The position numbers and the translations under genes were made by a program. Below, piece by piece: positions 52,588 through 62,313 of a DNA stretch of 64,000 bases (position 1 is its first letter; every line of letters starts with the position of its first letter). The notes beneath the pieces were generated by a model. That model did no database searches. It saw only the letters and a program-made list of their open reading frames with translations, and was not told the origin of the DNA. Origin of the DNA: Hexactinellida sp. DTS-2022 (lineage: Eukaryota > Porifera > Hexactinellida); contig JAPNXP010000012.1 of the NCBI GenBank assembly GCA_028753945.1, forward strand, positions 4,362,501 to 4,426,500, given 5' to 3'.

Positions 52588-54742
52588 ACACACCGACTGT
52601 TACCAGAACCACACCTGCGACTTATGCGAAAACGAGACCGACCCAATCTCGAAGGCAGCATTACACCACCAACTAATGACAACATTTAAAACGCAACACC
52701 TCACCAAAAAAATTACACCACCCCTACCTCTACCACTACCAACGGAATGGAATTACAAGCCACCACCAATATTTATACAACCCTTCGTAAAACTGGAAAC
52801 AGCAGTAACGCTACAAAAACTACTCGAGTACGGACTAAATTTCCAAACAGTGCAAGACTCCACACCAACCCCATTCCTAACCCCATTCGAGCACTGCCTA
52901 AACCTGCAGGAAAACCTACCACCACTAACCCACTTCAACCTAAAACCGTACGAAAAACGGACACACGACAAATTTAGTCAACACCTTAAAAAGCTCAATG
53001 ACAACCTAAAAGTAGAAAAATTAAAAATCATTTCCGCAGACAAAGGACCAGGTCTCATACTTATACACAGCAACACTCTCGAAGCCATCTACAGCGAATA
53101 CCTAGCCAACACCGGCCACATAGTGAACGCAGATCAATATATCTCATCTATCCTGAAACTAAAACAGGCGTTAACACTGCTACAACCTAACACAAACCTA
53201 CACAATACCGACGATCGGCCGCCAACCATGTATTTTAAGATCAAAACACACAAACCCTCATTTACCACAACCCAGACACGATACCTTGAAATTTATACCT
53301 ACACAATAGGACCCAAGGAGCTTACTAAAATTGCCCGGCCCATCGTCAACCACAAAAACTCAATAACGGCTTGTACAAGCAGATTCCTTCGCGAACACAT
53401 CACACCAATCATCGAGAACTGCCGGTACCTAACGCAGGACATTTTCGAAACAATCAGCCAACTAAATCGATACGGCCCCCCAGAGGAAATATTCTGTGGC
53501 GATATAGAAGCCTTCTATCCCAACACCCCACATAGCTTAGTTATCGATGCCTTTGCATTTTTCAACCCACACCTCAACAACCAACTAAGGATCCTTAAAC
53601 ACCTATTAAACTTCAACTTTACCACCGACGGAGCACTCATTTACCATCTGGGAAACACCGGTATCCCAATGGGTTTACCCCTCGCACCCGAACTAGCACG
53701 AATGTGTACTGCATTCCTGCTCAACAACTACACCGTCCCACCATGGCAAACACTGACAATTTACTTTGATGACGTGGCCGCCACTTACCCAATCGAAGAA
53801 CTACCACTCCAACCCTACAAACTCATTCCAACTGAATCGAACACAACACAGGACAGCAAATACCTACCGGCCACCAAAGAATTTATCCCTATACAGCAAA
53901 AGTATAGACAACCTGTACTACTCCACCCACATTCACACCATCCTTCAAAAAAAATGTGTGCAAATACTTATGTAAGCTCGGCATTTAGAGCCACACGAAT
54001 CGGCACAAACCCGGCAAACACCCTCGATTACCTTATAAGAAAATATGTACCAGCCCTAACACGACTCGGTCACAAGCCAACAGAGGTAATACCTAAACTA
54101 ACGAATATTGCATACTTCCCGAAACATACAACAAAACAAACCTGGGAATTCAAACCAATTATCAAATACTCCTTCTCGGATACCCGACCAACCAAAACAC
54201 AACTCCAACCTATCACTAAAAAGGATTACCACCTCATTCCGAACGTCCCCTTAGCCCCACTAAAAGGTGTACTAAGCTACCAAAAGCCAAGCGAGCATAC
54301 CAAACACCACTGGCACACTTGCAGCGATAACGATTGCACAAAATGCAAAAGCTACATACCAATTATTAAAAGAAAAACAACAACACCTATAGTCCCATGC
54401 CTGCGATGGCGATGCGTATACATACTGCACCACAAAGACGAACTAAACACAGACTGCAAACACCTATTCGTAACATCGGCTAACACAAGCAACACAACAC
54501 TGAGACTCTCAAACACAAATGACACGATACTAAGCATTCTCAAAGGCAGAGAACTTGCATGGCAGATCTTATACACATACCCGGCCACACACAAACGACC
54601 ATATAAAACAGAGGATAAACAAATCGAAAAATGGCAAAAGATAGCCCAAAACGAATTCCCTAATGCTACCATCCACGAAAGGAAAGATCTACGACACTTT
54701 TACACGAAAAGTCACACCCCAACAAATACAATACTCCTCTGA
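52547..54742 (+). CDS. Penelope-like reverse transcriptase (ORF2), copy 2
   Basis: 731 residues, entered by -1 frameshift. Motifs in order: KIKTHKPSF (about 230, Penelope KIHKP box), ARPIVNHKNS (about 262), GDIEAFYPNTP (about 317), GIPMGLPLAPELARM (about 371) and IYFDDVAA (about 404, catalytic YxDD). This order and the GMPLAP-type box are typical of Penelope reverse transcriptases, which are related to telomerase. A CSDNDCTKCK zinc motif (about 591) fits the linker before the usual GIY-YIG endonuclease. The following region (CVYILHHK...LFVTSANTSNTTLRL) has no GIY or YIG signature and no clear catalytic Arg/Glu, so the endonuclease is absent or very diverged. Confidence 0.88.
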   Translation: MLRESGTRAIPPSLHTDCYQNHTCDLCENETDPISKAALHHQLMTTFKTQHLTKKITPPLPLPLPTEWNYKPPPIFIQPFVKLETAVTLQKLLEYGLNFQTVQDSTPTPFLTPFEHCLNLQENLPPLTHFNLKPYEKRTHDKFSQHLKKLNDNLKVEKLKIISADKGPGLILIHSNTLEAIYSEYLANTGHIVNADQYISSILKLKQALTLLQPNTNLHNTDDRPPTMYFKIKTHKPSFTTTQTRYLEIYTYTIGPKELTKIARPIVNHKNSITACTSRFLREHITPIIENCRYLTQDIFETISQLNRYGPPEEIFCGDIEAFYPNTPHSLVIDAFAFFNPHLNNQLRILKHLLNFNFTTDGALIYHLGNTGIPMGLPLAPELARMCTAFLLNNYTVPPWQTLTIYFDDVAATYPIEELPLQPYKLIPTESNTTQDSKYLPATKEFIPIQQKYRQPVLLHPHSHHPSKKMCANTYVSSAFRATRIGTNPANTLDYLIRKYVPALTRLGHKPTEVIPKLTNIAYFPKHTTKQTWEFKPIIKYSFSDTRPTKTQLQPITKKDYHLIPNVPLAPLKGVLSYQKPSEHTKHHWHTCSDNDCTKCKSYIPIIKRKTTTPIVPCLRWRCVYILHHKDELNTDCKHLFVTSANTSNTTLRLSNTNDTILSILKGRELAWQILYTYPATHKRPYKTEDKQIEKWQKIAQNEFPNATIHERKDLRHFYTKSHTPTNTILL

Positions 54743-54854
54743 TATTCACCAACTGACACCAAACCGAATTAAAAACCAAGCCTCACACACACTAAATCAT
54801 AACCCAGCGACCAAAAAACCAGACTCGCAGAAAACGCGTATTTACTAATGAATA

Positions 54855-55307
54855 AAACCAACTGCCACTCAAGGGCGCGCCAGCAACAGCTTATTGCACA
54901 AAACAACGGCGCGTTACAAATAACATGTATGGTCCTTATACAAACACGCGGCTCCATGAATCGGGTCTCACAAATTATCTTGCATCGTCATCTCCAGCGC
55001 TGGAAAAAGCGTATGCTTTTTAATGTGTGAAATTCGGTTCTGGAGTAAAACTTAAACTTCCAAATCGAGTAGCTATGGTACATTGGTAAAAACTCTATCT
55101 AGCTTAGTTTAATTGCGTTGGTAATTGTAAAATTCCAAGCCTTTAAATTAACTAGTATGGAGTATCGGTCCAAAGCTCCCAACTATCTAAGTGTGTAGCA
55201 TCACTCCTGTAACTAAACCAACTGCCACTCAAGGGCGCGCCAGCAACAGCTTATTGCACAAAACAACGGCGCGTTACAAATAACATGTATGGTCCTTATA
55301 CAAACAC
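54855..55307 (+). repeat. 93-bp direct repeats in the 3' region of copy 2
   Basis: 54855-54947 and 55215-55307, period 360, identical to those in copy 1. Confidence 0.9.
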
Positions 55308-55867
55308 CAACCAACCAACTACAAGGACGAATGCTACACTCTAAACATACACAAGCAACTCAACTCTATTCAACCAACCCAATTCCACCTAATTCAACCA
55401 ACTCAATCCTATTCAACCAACTCAATTCCACCTAATTTAACCTTATTCAACCAACTCAATTTCACTCAAACCAATTCCACCTTAAAGAAAAGCAACAACA
55501 ACACAATCCAAATCAACTAAAAAGCCAAACAGCATTTGCAAGAATCTGCAATGCAACTACATAGCATATAGTACAGCTACAACATTTACAACAAGTTGCA
55601 AGCTAGTACTATAGCCTATACACTAACTAAGCAGTGTAGAATCAATACAGAAAATGTATGCACTACACAGCAGGCAATACAACACGGAACATTAACAAAT
55701 CAATACTAAACCGACTCTGGTAACAGAACTAAATCAAAGCACCTACACACCATTCAAACTTAACACCGTACACTAAACTGAAGAGTCTATAAATAGACGA
55801 AAGTTATTACTTATTTTCACTATTATTATTTCTTCCTTCTGAACAATTATTAAACCTTTACCCAGTT

Positions 55868-56268
55868 TCTAACTTCTTCAAATCAAGTCCAATCCAATTT
55901 TTATGCCGATATTCGTAATCAACACTAAATTTGGTGTCATTTAAGTGGTCACCTGAGACAATTTTTCCTTGACGACGCAGGAATGTTGTAGGAATTTAAC
56001 AACATTCCATTCTCAAATTTTATTCTAACCCTATCGAGTGACCCCTTGTTCGACTCCACTCAGCTTCCTGAAGCTAGTTAGACACATGCGGACCCTCTCA
56101 AAAGTCATTTGGTGCAATTATACTGTTCTGACATATTTGTTCCGGCTGCTAAATGGTTTCGGCCGGCATAGGCGCCGAACCCGGGAGGCAGGGGGAGCCC
56201 GAGCCCCCCCTCGTGTCAAACCCGGGGGGGCCAGGGGGTGGAGGGTTTGGGCCAAAGGACCTGACGAG
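55868..56268. other. Flank of the Penelope array; GC-rich patch
   Basis: Non-repeated AT-rich DNA, then a GC-rich patch (56160-56260: GGCGCCGAACCCGGG, GCCCGAGCCCCCC). The patch resembles a decayed transposon terminus. No gene. Confidence 0.35.
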
Positions 56269-56573
56269 CAGGGTGACCAAATGTCCTATTTTTAGAAGGA
56301 CAGTCCTCAGGCAGTCATGCTAACTGCTTTCTTACACTGTGTCCTTTTGTATCTTATAAAAAATTGTTTACAGTCTGTTCAGTCTAATAATCCACTCCTC
56401 TACCTGTCTAAATAACTTTGTTGTTCAACCATACTCAGAATTATTTAAGTAAACTAGCCCATGTCCTTGTACAAAAGCCTTTATTCTCAAATGTTCTACT
56501 ATACTGGGTTTCTCAACCTGCGATCTCTTTAATTTTAAACGTGTCCTTTTAAAGTAGTCATCTGGTTGCCCTG
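56269..56573. mobile_element. 305-bp CAGGG-ended MITE
   Basis: Termini CAGGGTGACCAAATGTCC and CATCTGGTTGCCCTG, imperfect inverted repeats. Flanking CTGACGAG and CTGGAGGA only partly agree, so the duplication is decayed or absent. Inner arms share AGGACA/GTCCTTTT. Probably hAT-like. Confidence 0.55.
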
Positions 56574-56886
56574 CTGGAGGAGCACCTAACTTTGACAATT
56601 AACCCAAAACTCCTTGGAAAATTTTAATGAATTTTAAATAAACAAAATTGGTAAATTACCCATTTTTTGAACTTTTTTAATTCAAAAAATGCGTATGCTG
56701 ATTTGTTAATATGTATATCATTTATTATTTTATGAATTTTTAAGCGTTTATATTGCACAGTATTTAGCAATCATAACTGTATCCTATGAATGATCAATAC
56801 CCTCGGAAAATCAATGATGTTCCCGGTTATTATTTGAAGAAAAATACAGTGCATAATTTTAGTCTTAGCTTCGATTATGCATTGTT

Positions 56887-58116
56887 AGTTAGGGAATTTT
56901 AGCCCAAATTATAGGTCAACCTCGAAAAAAATTGTTACCAAACAATTTCTACACTAGCGTCTTCTTCTATGTCCGAATAAACATAGAAAAAAAGTTGCAA
57001 GCCCAAAGCTGTGAGGAAAATTTTTTACACCCCTTCAAACCTGGGGACCAGGGGCCAAAAATCGCCGATATTTTTACCTTTTTCTTTTTCATTAAAATCA
57101 ATTTACATGGTGTATTTTGGAATAAAGAATTGTTTAGAACCACCCATTTTATGCTAGCATTAATAGAACCTCTCGAACTTTGAGCATTTACTCGAAAAAT
57201 TCGAATATCTGAAACCTAATACTACAAAAGTTAGGCCCTATCAAATAAATTACTTGTTTAATATTCCCGCCCGTCCCAATTTTTACACTCCGTCCGGATT
57301 CATTTACTATTAACTTATGAACTTAATAGTGCAAAATATTAGCTATTGACTGATGTTAAATATTCCTAATGTATCAATTTTAATAAGTCAAGAATTTTAG
57401 AGCATTACTTTTATATTTTGGGCATTGCCTTGTGTTTTTCTAATTAAATTAAATCAGAATATGTATTTTATTTGATATTGGATATGTTGTTTCATATTAA
57501 ATTATTAATGGAATAAAAAAGAAAAAGAAAATCCCGTCCGCCGTCCTTATTTTCTAAAAAATCTGGATGATAAACAAGTAAATTTTTACATGTATTTATG
57601 TTGCGGTGTGTACTACACACACACTGTCATGTTAGTGTGTGCAGGTACACACTGCTGTATGACCGCACACAATCAGTGTATTAGTGTGTGCGGGCACACA
57701 CTGGTACCTGCCACAATTAATGACTAGACTACATTGTCTCAATAAACACTAAGGAGTTTGTGTAATTGCGAAAGAGATCGAATGCCGGCTGCTATCCTCG
57801 TGTATTCGGTACATACAAACCAGGGAATGAAAGGTTCACGAACGAACTTATTGAACTTGAACTGAACGAACTGAACGCAAGACTTTGATGGCATTTACGC
57901 TGGACGAACTGAACGAACGTCAACGGTTGCCTGAACGGCAGTTGAACGAACTGAACGAACGCTGGTGGTGTTGAAGTTAGGAGGTGAACGTGAACGAACT
58001 GAACGTGCGTTAATTTGAAATGAACTGAATTTGGTTTATTCAGTCCGTTCGTGAACCTTTCATTCCCTGATACAAACTATAATTTTTTAATCCGTAATAA
58101 TGATTATTTAATCATA
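56887..58116. repeat. Left arm of a 4.4-kb inverted repeat
   Basis: It matches the reverse complement of about 60333-61286 almost exactly once the MITE 57821-58069 is removed. The outer end starts AGTTAGGGAATT. It includes a GTGTGC-rich block (57600-57715) with internal palindromes such as GTGTGCGGGCACACAC. The 83-codon ORFs in the two arms are the same sequence and have no recognisable domain. Confidence 0.88.
57821..58069. mobile_element. 249-bp hAT-like MITE in the left arm
   Basis: Perfect termini CAGGGAATGAAAGGTTCACG and its complement, with ATACAAAC duplicated (57813-57820 and 58070-58077). The right arm of the inverted repeat shows the empty site near 60380. The interior repeats GAACGAACTGAACG. 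Confidence 0.92.
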
Positions 58117-59060
58117 GACTATAGTAGGATACTACAACTATTTAATACTACTCTAAGCAGCAAAGTTTCAAAATTGTTCGCTTATTTTCTGGGTGGCCTT
58201 TCTGCCTTACAGATAAGCCTAACTAGACCATTTATGATAGGGGTATAAAATTTAGGCAGGAGAAAGAGAATCGAACTTCGAATTCTCAATTTTTCATTCA
58301 ATTCCAGTATTACATCGAACTTAGTGTATTTGTTATTTTTCCATTTAAACTTTACTACATTGAATTAAAATCAAAGTATGTTTAAAGAGTTGCTTAGGGT
58401 TTTCATGTAGGTACTAGGTAGACTCCATGGGTCTCCATGGATAGCGAACCGACACGAATATTGCTTACTGCATTATGTATTTCAAAGTGTTTACTACTGG
58501 GTGGCAGTGTTTCCGTCGATATGGGAATACCCACAGCATTTCCATATGATGGGAATGGGGAAAATTTTCATGCTATGTTAATTCCCGCGAGTTGAAATCC
58601 TATGGGAATGCTCTTTGCTGCGGGGTCATGTAAAGAATAAGAAATTCTATTTAATAAAACGAAAACATGTTCCAAAGTATTCATAAATTTGGAAGCATAC
58701 GAAAGAATGTGTCATCCATCCTGTCTGTGAGCTGTTTTGTAATATATATTATGTATTATTGACTTGTAGTATGATCTAACTAACATCAACTGTGTAGTTA
58801 GGCTGGTCACGGGCTGATCTATAAAGCTGAATTGCCAGCCTGAAAAATGATGTAATTTATAATCAGGGCGGGAAGGAGCTGTTACAGTTAACAGCAAATA
58901 TAACAGCCAACTGTAGTTTAACTAGTAACATTAAATGCGTCATTAACAGCATATTAAGGGTCTGATATTTACATTAATCTCCTTTTGTATCTCATAGGAG
59001 ACATTCTATAATAATTGGGATCGAAATTCAACTGTGAAAGAACGATTTGCAATTACTGGG
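58117..59060. other. Spacer of the inverted repeat, no gene recognised
   Basis: AT-rich DNA. A segment near 58185-58265 (GCCTAACTAGACCATTTATG) resembles 31795-31850. No coding sequence is supported. Confidence 0.4.
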
Positions 59061-59062
59061 CC

Positions 59063-59918
59063 CTCTTAATTAAAGAGCATCCTTATATGTAGACCGTCTA
59101 GAAATAGACGGTCTATAAAAGCACATACAAATAAGCCAAAAATTTGTAGACCGTCTATAAATTCTGTAGACCACTTGCCCTGCTTTTTATGGGTAATAAT
59201 ATAATAATAATAATAATAATACAGCATTTATTAAGCGAAGTTCACAAAGTCTCAATGCGCTTTACAAGGTCAAAGTGAAAATTAATATATAGTACAGTAA
59301 AGTATAAGTACATCTAGGTAGTTTTAAAGTTACTTGAATGTTTAGGGATAATACTTGCAAGATGAATTAAATACAACTGGTAAAAAGAGAAATAAGAGGT
59401 AAAGTAGTAATAGTCTTCAACAAGTCCAAAATACATGTTCATCAGATTTAAATAAGAGAGTCTTCAAACGTTTCTTAAATATCTCAATTGAGTTACTATT
59501 TCTGATGCTCGGAGGGATTGCATTCCATAGCCTTGGAGCAATAACTGAGTACGCTCTTCCGCCATAAAATTTATTGTTGGGTATTTTTACCTGTAATCGC
59601 CTAGTATTTTCAGATCTTAGAGACATAGTTGGTTCATGATGATGTTGAAGAACAAGAGTTTCATAAAGGTATCTTGGGGTCTGGTGGAACAGAGATTTAA
59701 AGGTTAACAATAATAGTTTATAAACAATCCTCTTTTTTTATCGTGAGCCAGTGTAATTGGTCCAGGATAGGTGAGATGTGATCTTGTATTTTGCATTTAG
59801 TGATTAGTCTTGCAGCTGCATTTTGTATACGCTGAACTCTTTGTATAATACTAATGTATAGGGAATAAAACCTGGTCTATTTCTAGACGGTCTACATATA
59901 AGATATCTCTTAATTAAA
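59063..59918. repeat. Inverted repeat with TGTAGACCGTCTAGAAATAG ends
   Basis: The arms at 59063-59112 and about 59876-59918 share TATATGTAGACCGTCTAGAA in opposite orientation, adjacent to TTAATTAAA blocks. They flank the LINE remnant, so the LINE may have inserted into a small palindromic repeat. Confidence 0.55.
59195..59855 (-). pseudogene. 3' end of a non-LTR retrotransposon (CR1/L2-like)
   Basis: On the minus strand a VQRIQNAAARLIT block followed by ISPILDQLHWLTI runs to a seven-base T-run (59732-59738, plus strand). After a frameshift, LLTFKSLFHQTPRYLYE continues to GGRAYSVIAPRLWNAIPPSI and FKKRLKTLLF. These blocks are typical of the C-terminus of CR1/L2-type reverse transcriptases. It stops at 59417. 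About 200 bp of 3' untranslated DNA with CGCTTAATAAATGCTGTATT ends in an (ATT)n tail (59198-59222), the kind of microsatellite tail such LINEs have. 5'-truncated, inactive. Confidence 0.75.
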
Positions 59919-59919
59919 A

Positions 59920-60332
59920 GCGAATAGTTTCTTATTTCTAGAAACTAAAAAAAAGCTGCTAAATACAATTTTAGCTTATGTGGCTTAAATATACTGACAA
60001 TTGTCAAGTGTACTTTTGTGTAAGCAGGTGAATAGATAAATTTTAAGTAGTGTGGCGCTTACACCGCAAGCAGAGTAATATACTATATGTAATATGTATA
60101 GTATGGGCATATAGTTCACAGTTTGTATAATATCTGGAGTGATTAAAACTCCTCTACCCCCCTTATCTACACCCATCGTAAGTGTTTCCAGATACTCTAT
60201 ACTTGAAAAATTTACTGAAAATTGGCTTGATATAAAAGAAGGAGTGTAAAAAATAAGCTGTAAACAGCAAGAGTAATGCTGTTAACAGTTAACAGAAAAA
60301 TAGGCTATTACAACATTTCTAACATTCCTGTT
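59920..60332. other. Spacer of the inverted repeat, second half
   Basis: AT-rich DNA without a recognisable gene or clear repeat boundary. Confidence 0.4.
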
Positions 60333-61286
60333 TATAATTAAATAATTATTATTACGGAATAAAAAATTATAGTTTGTATGTACCGAATACACGAGGATAG
60401 CAGCCGGCATTCGATCTCTTTCGCAATTACACAAACTCCTTAGTGTTTATTGAGACAATGTAGTCTAGTCATTAATTGTGTGCAGGTACCAGTGTGTGCC
60501 CGCACACACTAATACACTGATTGTGTGCGGTCATACAGCAGTGTGTACCTGCACACACTAACATGACAGTGTGTGTGGTACACACCGCAACATAAATACA
60601 TGTAAAAATTTACTTGTTTACCATCCAGATTTTTTAGAAAATAAGGACGGCGGACGGGATTTTCTTTTTCTTTTTTATTCCATTAATATGAAACAACATA
60701 TCCAATATCAAATAAAATACATATTCTGATTTAATTTAATTAGAAAAACACAAGGCAATGCCCAAAATATAAAAGTAATGCTCTAAAATTCTTGACTTAT
60801 TAAAATTGATACATTAGGAATATTTAACATCAGTCAATAGCTAATATTTTGCACTATTAAGTTCATAAGTTAATAGTAAATGAATCCGGACGGAGTGTAA
60901 AAATTGGGACGGGCGGGAATATTAAACAAGTAATTTATTTGATAGGGCCTAACTTTTGTAGTATTAGGTTTCAGATATTCGAATTTTTCGAGTAAATGCT
61001 CAAAGTTCGAGAGGTTCTATTAATGCTAGCATAAAATGGGTGGTTCTAAACAATTCCTTATTCCAAAATACACCATGTAAATTGATTTTAATGAAAAAAA
61101 AAAAGGTAAAAATATCGGCGATTTTTGGCCCCTGGTCCCCAGGTTTGAAGGGGTGTAAAAAATTTTCCTCACAGCTTTGGGCTTGCAACTTTTTTTCTAT
61201 GTTTATTCGGACATAGAAGAAGACGCTAGTGTAGAAATTGTTTGGTAACAATTTTTTTCGAGGTTTTGAGTTATAATTCCCTAACT
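60333..61286. repeat. Right arm of the 4.4-kb inverted repeat
   Basis: Reverse complement of the left arm. It lacks the 249-bp MITE, and differs by small indels such as a longer A-run near 61095 and a missing block near 60680. Confidence 0.88.
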
Positions 61287-61289
61287 ATA

Positions 61290-61581
61290 ACTATGTTGTT
61301 ATTGTTACAGTTACGTAATAGATAGAATACTACTTAGGTTAATAATAAGGACCCATAGCAGCTTCATTAGATATTAGTACGTACTCTAGTATTTAGCTTA
61401 GTTAGTATGATTTGTCGATAACGTAACTTAACTTGTTATTCTATTAGAACCTATATTATATCTTAATTGTATTTCGATATACTTCAAAACTTGTTATTCT
61501 ATTAGAACCTATATTATATCTTAATTGTATTTCGATATACTTCAACTCGGATTCGTCACATAATAACAAGTTAGTTAATTA
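61290..61581 (+). repeat. Leader of the gypsy element with a 58-bp tandem duplication
   Basis: AACTTGTTATTCTATTAGAA and the following bases are repeated exactly at 61430-61487 and 61488-61545. This stretch probably includes the 5' LTR end and primer-binding site. Without the 3' LTR, which is outside the window, I cannot place their boundaries. Confidence 0.6.
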
Positions 61582-62313
61582 ATGGCAGCCCCACTTAACA
61601 TATCAATCCCACCGCTGAAAGAAGACCAGCGAATTGAAGAGTGGCAACCGCTATTTATCGCAGCCACAAGCGCACTTGTAGTGACCTCTACGGAGAAAGC
61701 AGCAATTCAAATCCTACCGTCCTTCATATGCCGCAATGGTTACGAACAATCGACTGTCTTGGAAGCAATTAAAGAAGAAACGCTGGAAGCCGCGTTTGCA
61801 TTGCTGTGTACCAGCCTTGACCCCCCTATCGATCAGTTCGAAGCGATGTTGAGCTTTCGCAGAATGCAGTGGGCGCGAGGCGCGAGAATAGAAGTGTTCT
61901 TCGATCAGCTCAGGAGGCAAGCAAAACGAGCAGGACAGTCAAACTTAGCGGCCTGTACAGCTCTAGTGGGAGAATTACCCGAGCAGGTCCAACCGGCAAC
62001 CAAGACATGGGTGAAAGGGAAAGAACAATGCACCGAAAAGGAAGCAAGGGAGTTTGTCATGCTGGTTCAGGCGACTCTACGGCAAAGAGGATTCTCGTTA
62101 GACCACGGAGCCCGTCCGGTACTCAGCGGGGAAACTATTAGAAAAACCGAGTATACGACAAGTAAAACTATGGATTCGGAACCGGAGGAAGGCGACACAA
62201 CAAACCAAACAGAGGTATGCAAAGTCTGGTCTTCACAGAGAACCGAGAGAGAGAGAGAGAACTACCGTAAGAGGGGAGAACGAGATTCAAATGCTTCACC
62301 TGCGGGAAGTTAG
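61582..62313 (+). CDS. Gag-like protein of the gypsy element (truncated by frame break)
   Basis: 243 residues from ATG. The region around FEAMLSFRRMQW and RIEVFFDQLRRQAKRAG fits the retrotransposon gag capsid pattern. After a (GA)n tract (62245-62260) the frame runs only to TAG at 62311-62313, whereas the zinc knuckles lie in the -1 frame. The knuckles normally belong to gag, so the copy probably carries an indel. No canonical slippery heptamer was found in the 43-nt overlap. Confidence 0.75.
   Translation: MAAPLNISIPPLKEDQRIEEWQPLFIAATSALVVTSTEKAAIQILPSFICRNGYEQSTVLEAIKEETLEAAFALLCTSLDPPIDQFEAMLSFRRMQWARGARIEVFFDQLRRQAKRAGQSNLAACTALVGELPEQVQPATKTWVKGKEQCTEKEAREFVMLVQATLRQRGFSLDHGARPVLSGETIRKTEYTTSKTMDSEPEEGDTTNQTEVCKVWSSQRTERERENYRKRGERDSNASPAGS

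Larger units (their letters stand above)
51145..55867 (+). mobile_element. Penelope-like retroelement, copy 2 (full unit)
   Basis: This 4723-bp unit has a 29-bp leader, ORF1 (51174-52553), a -1 frameshift signal, ORF2 (52547-54742), and a 1.1-kb tail with 93-bp direct repeats and a simple repeat, ending CCCAGTT at 55861-55867. Whatever promoter drives it must lie in the tail of copy 1, as in Penelope tandem arrays where the upstream unit acts as a pseudo-LTR. Near-complete identity to copy 1 points to a recent event. Confidence 0.85.

Noticed and set aside
47197..55867. LTR retrotransposon or DIRS element
   Set aside because: No integrase, protease, RNase H or tyrosine recombinase; the RT motifs (KTHKP, GIPMGLPLAP, YFDD) and tandem layout fit Penelope.
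56932..57183. An 83-codon ORF found identically again at 61000-61251 on the other strand
   Set aside because: The duplication is explained by the inverted repeat; there is no domain, no codon signal and low-complexity Phe runs.
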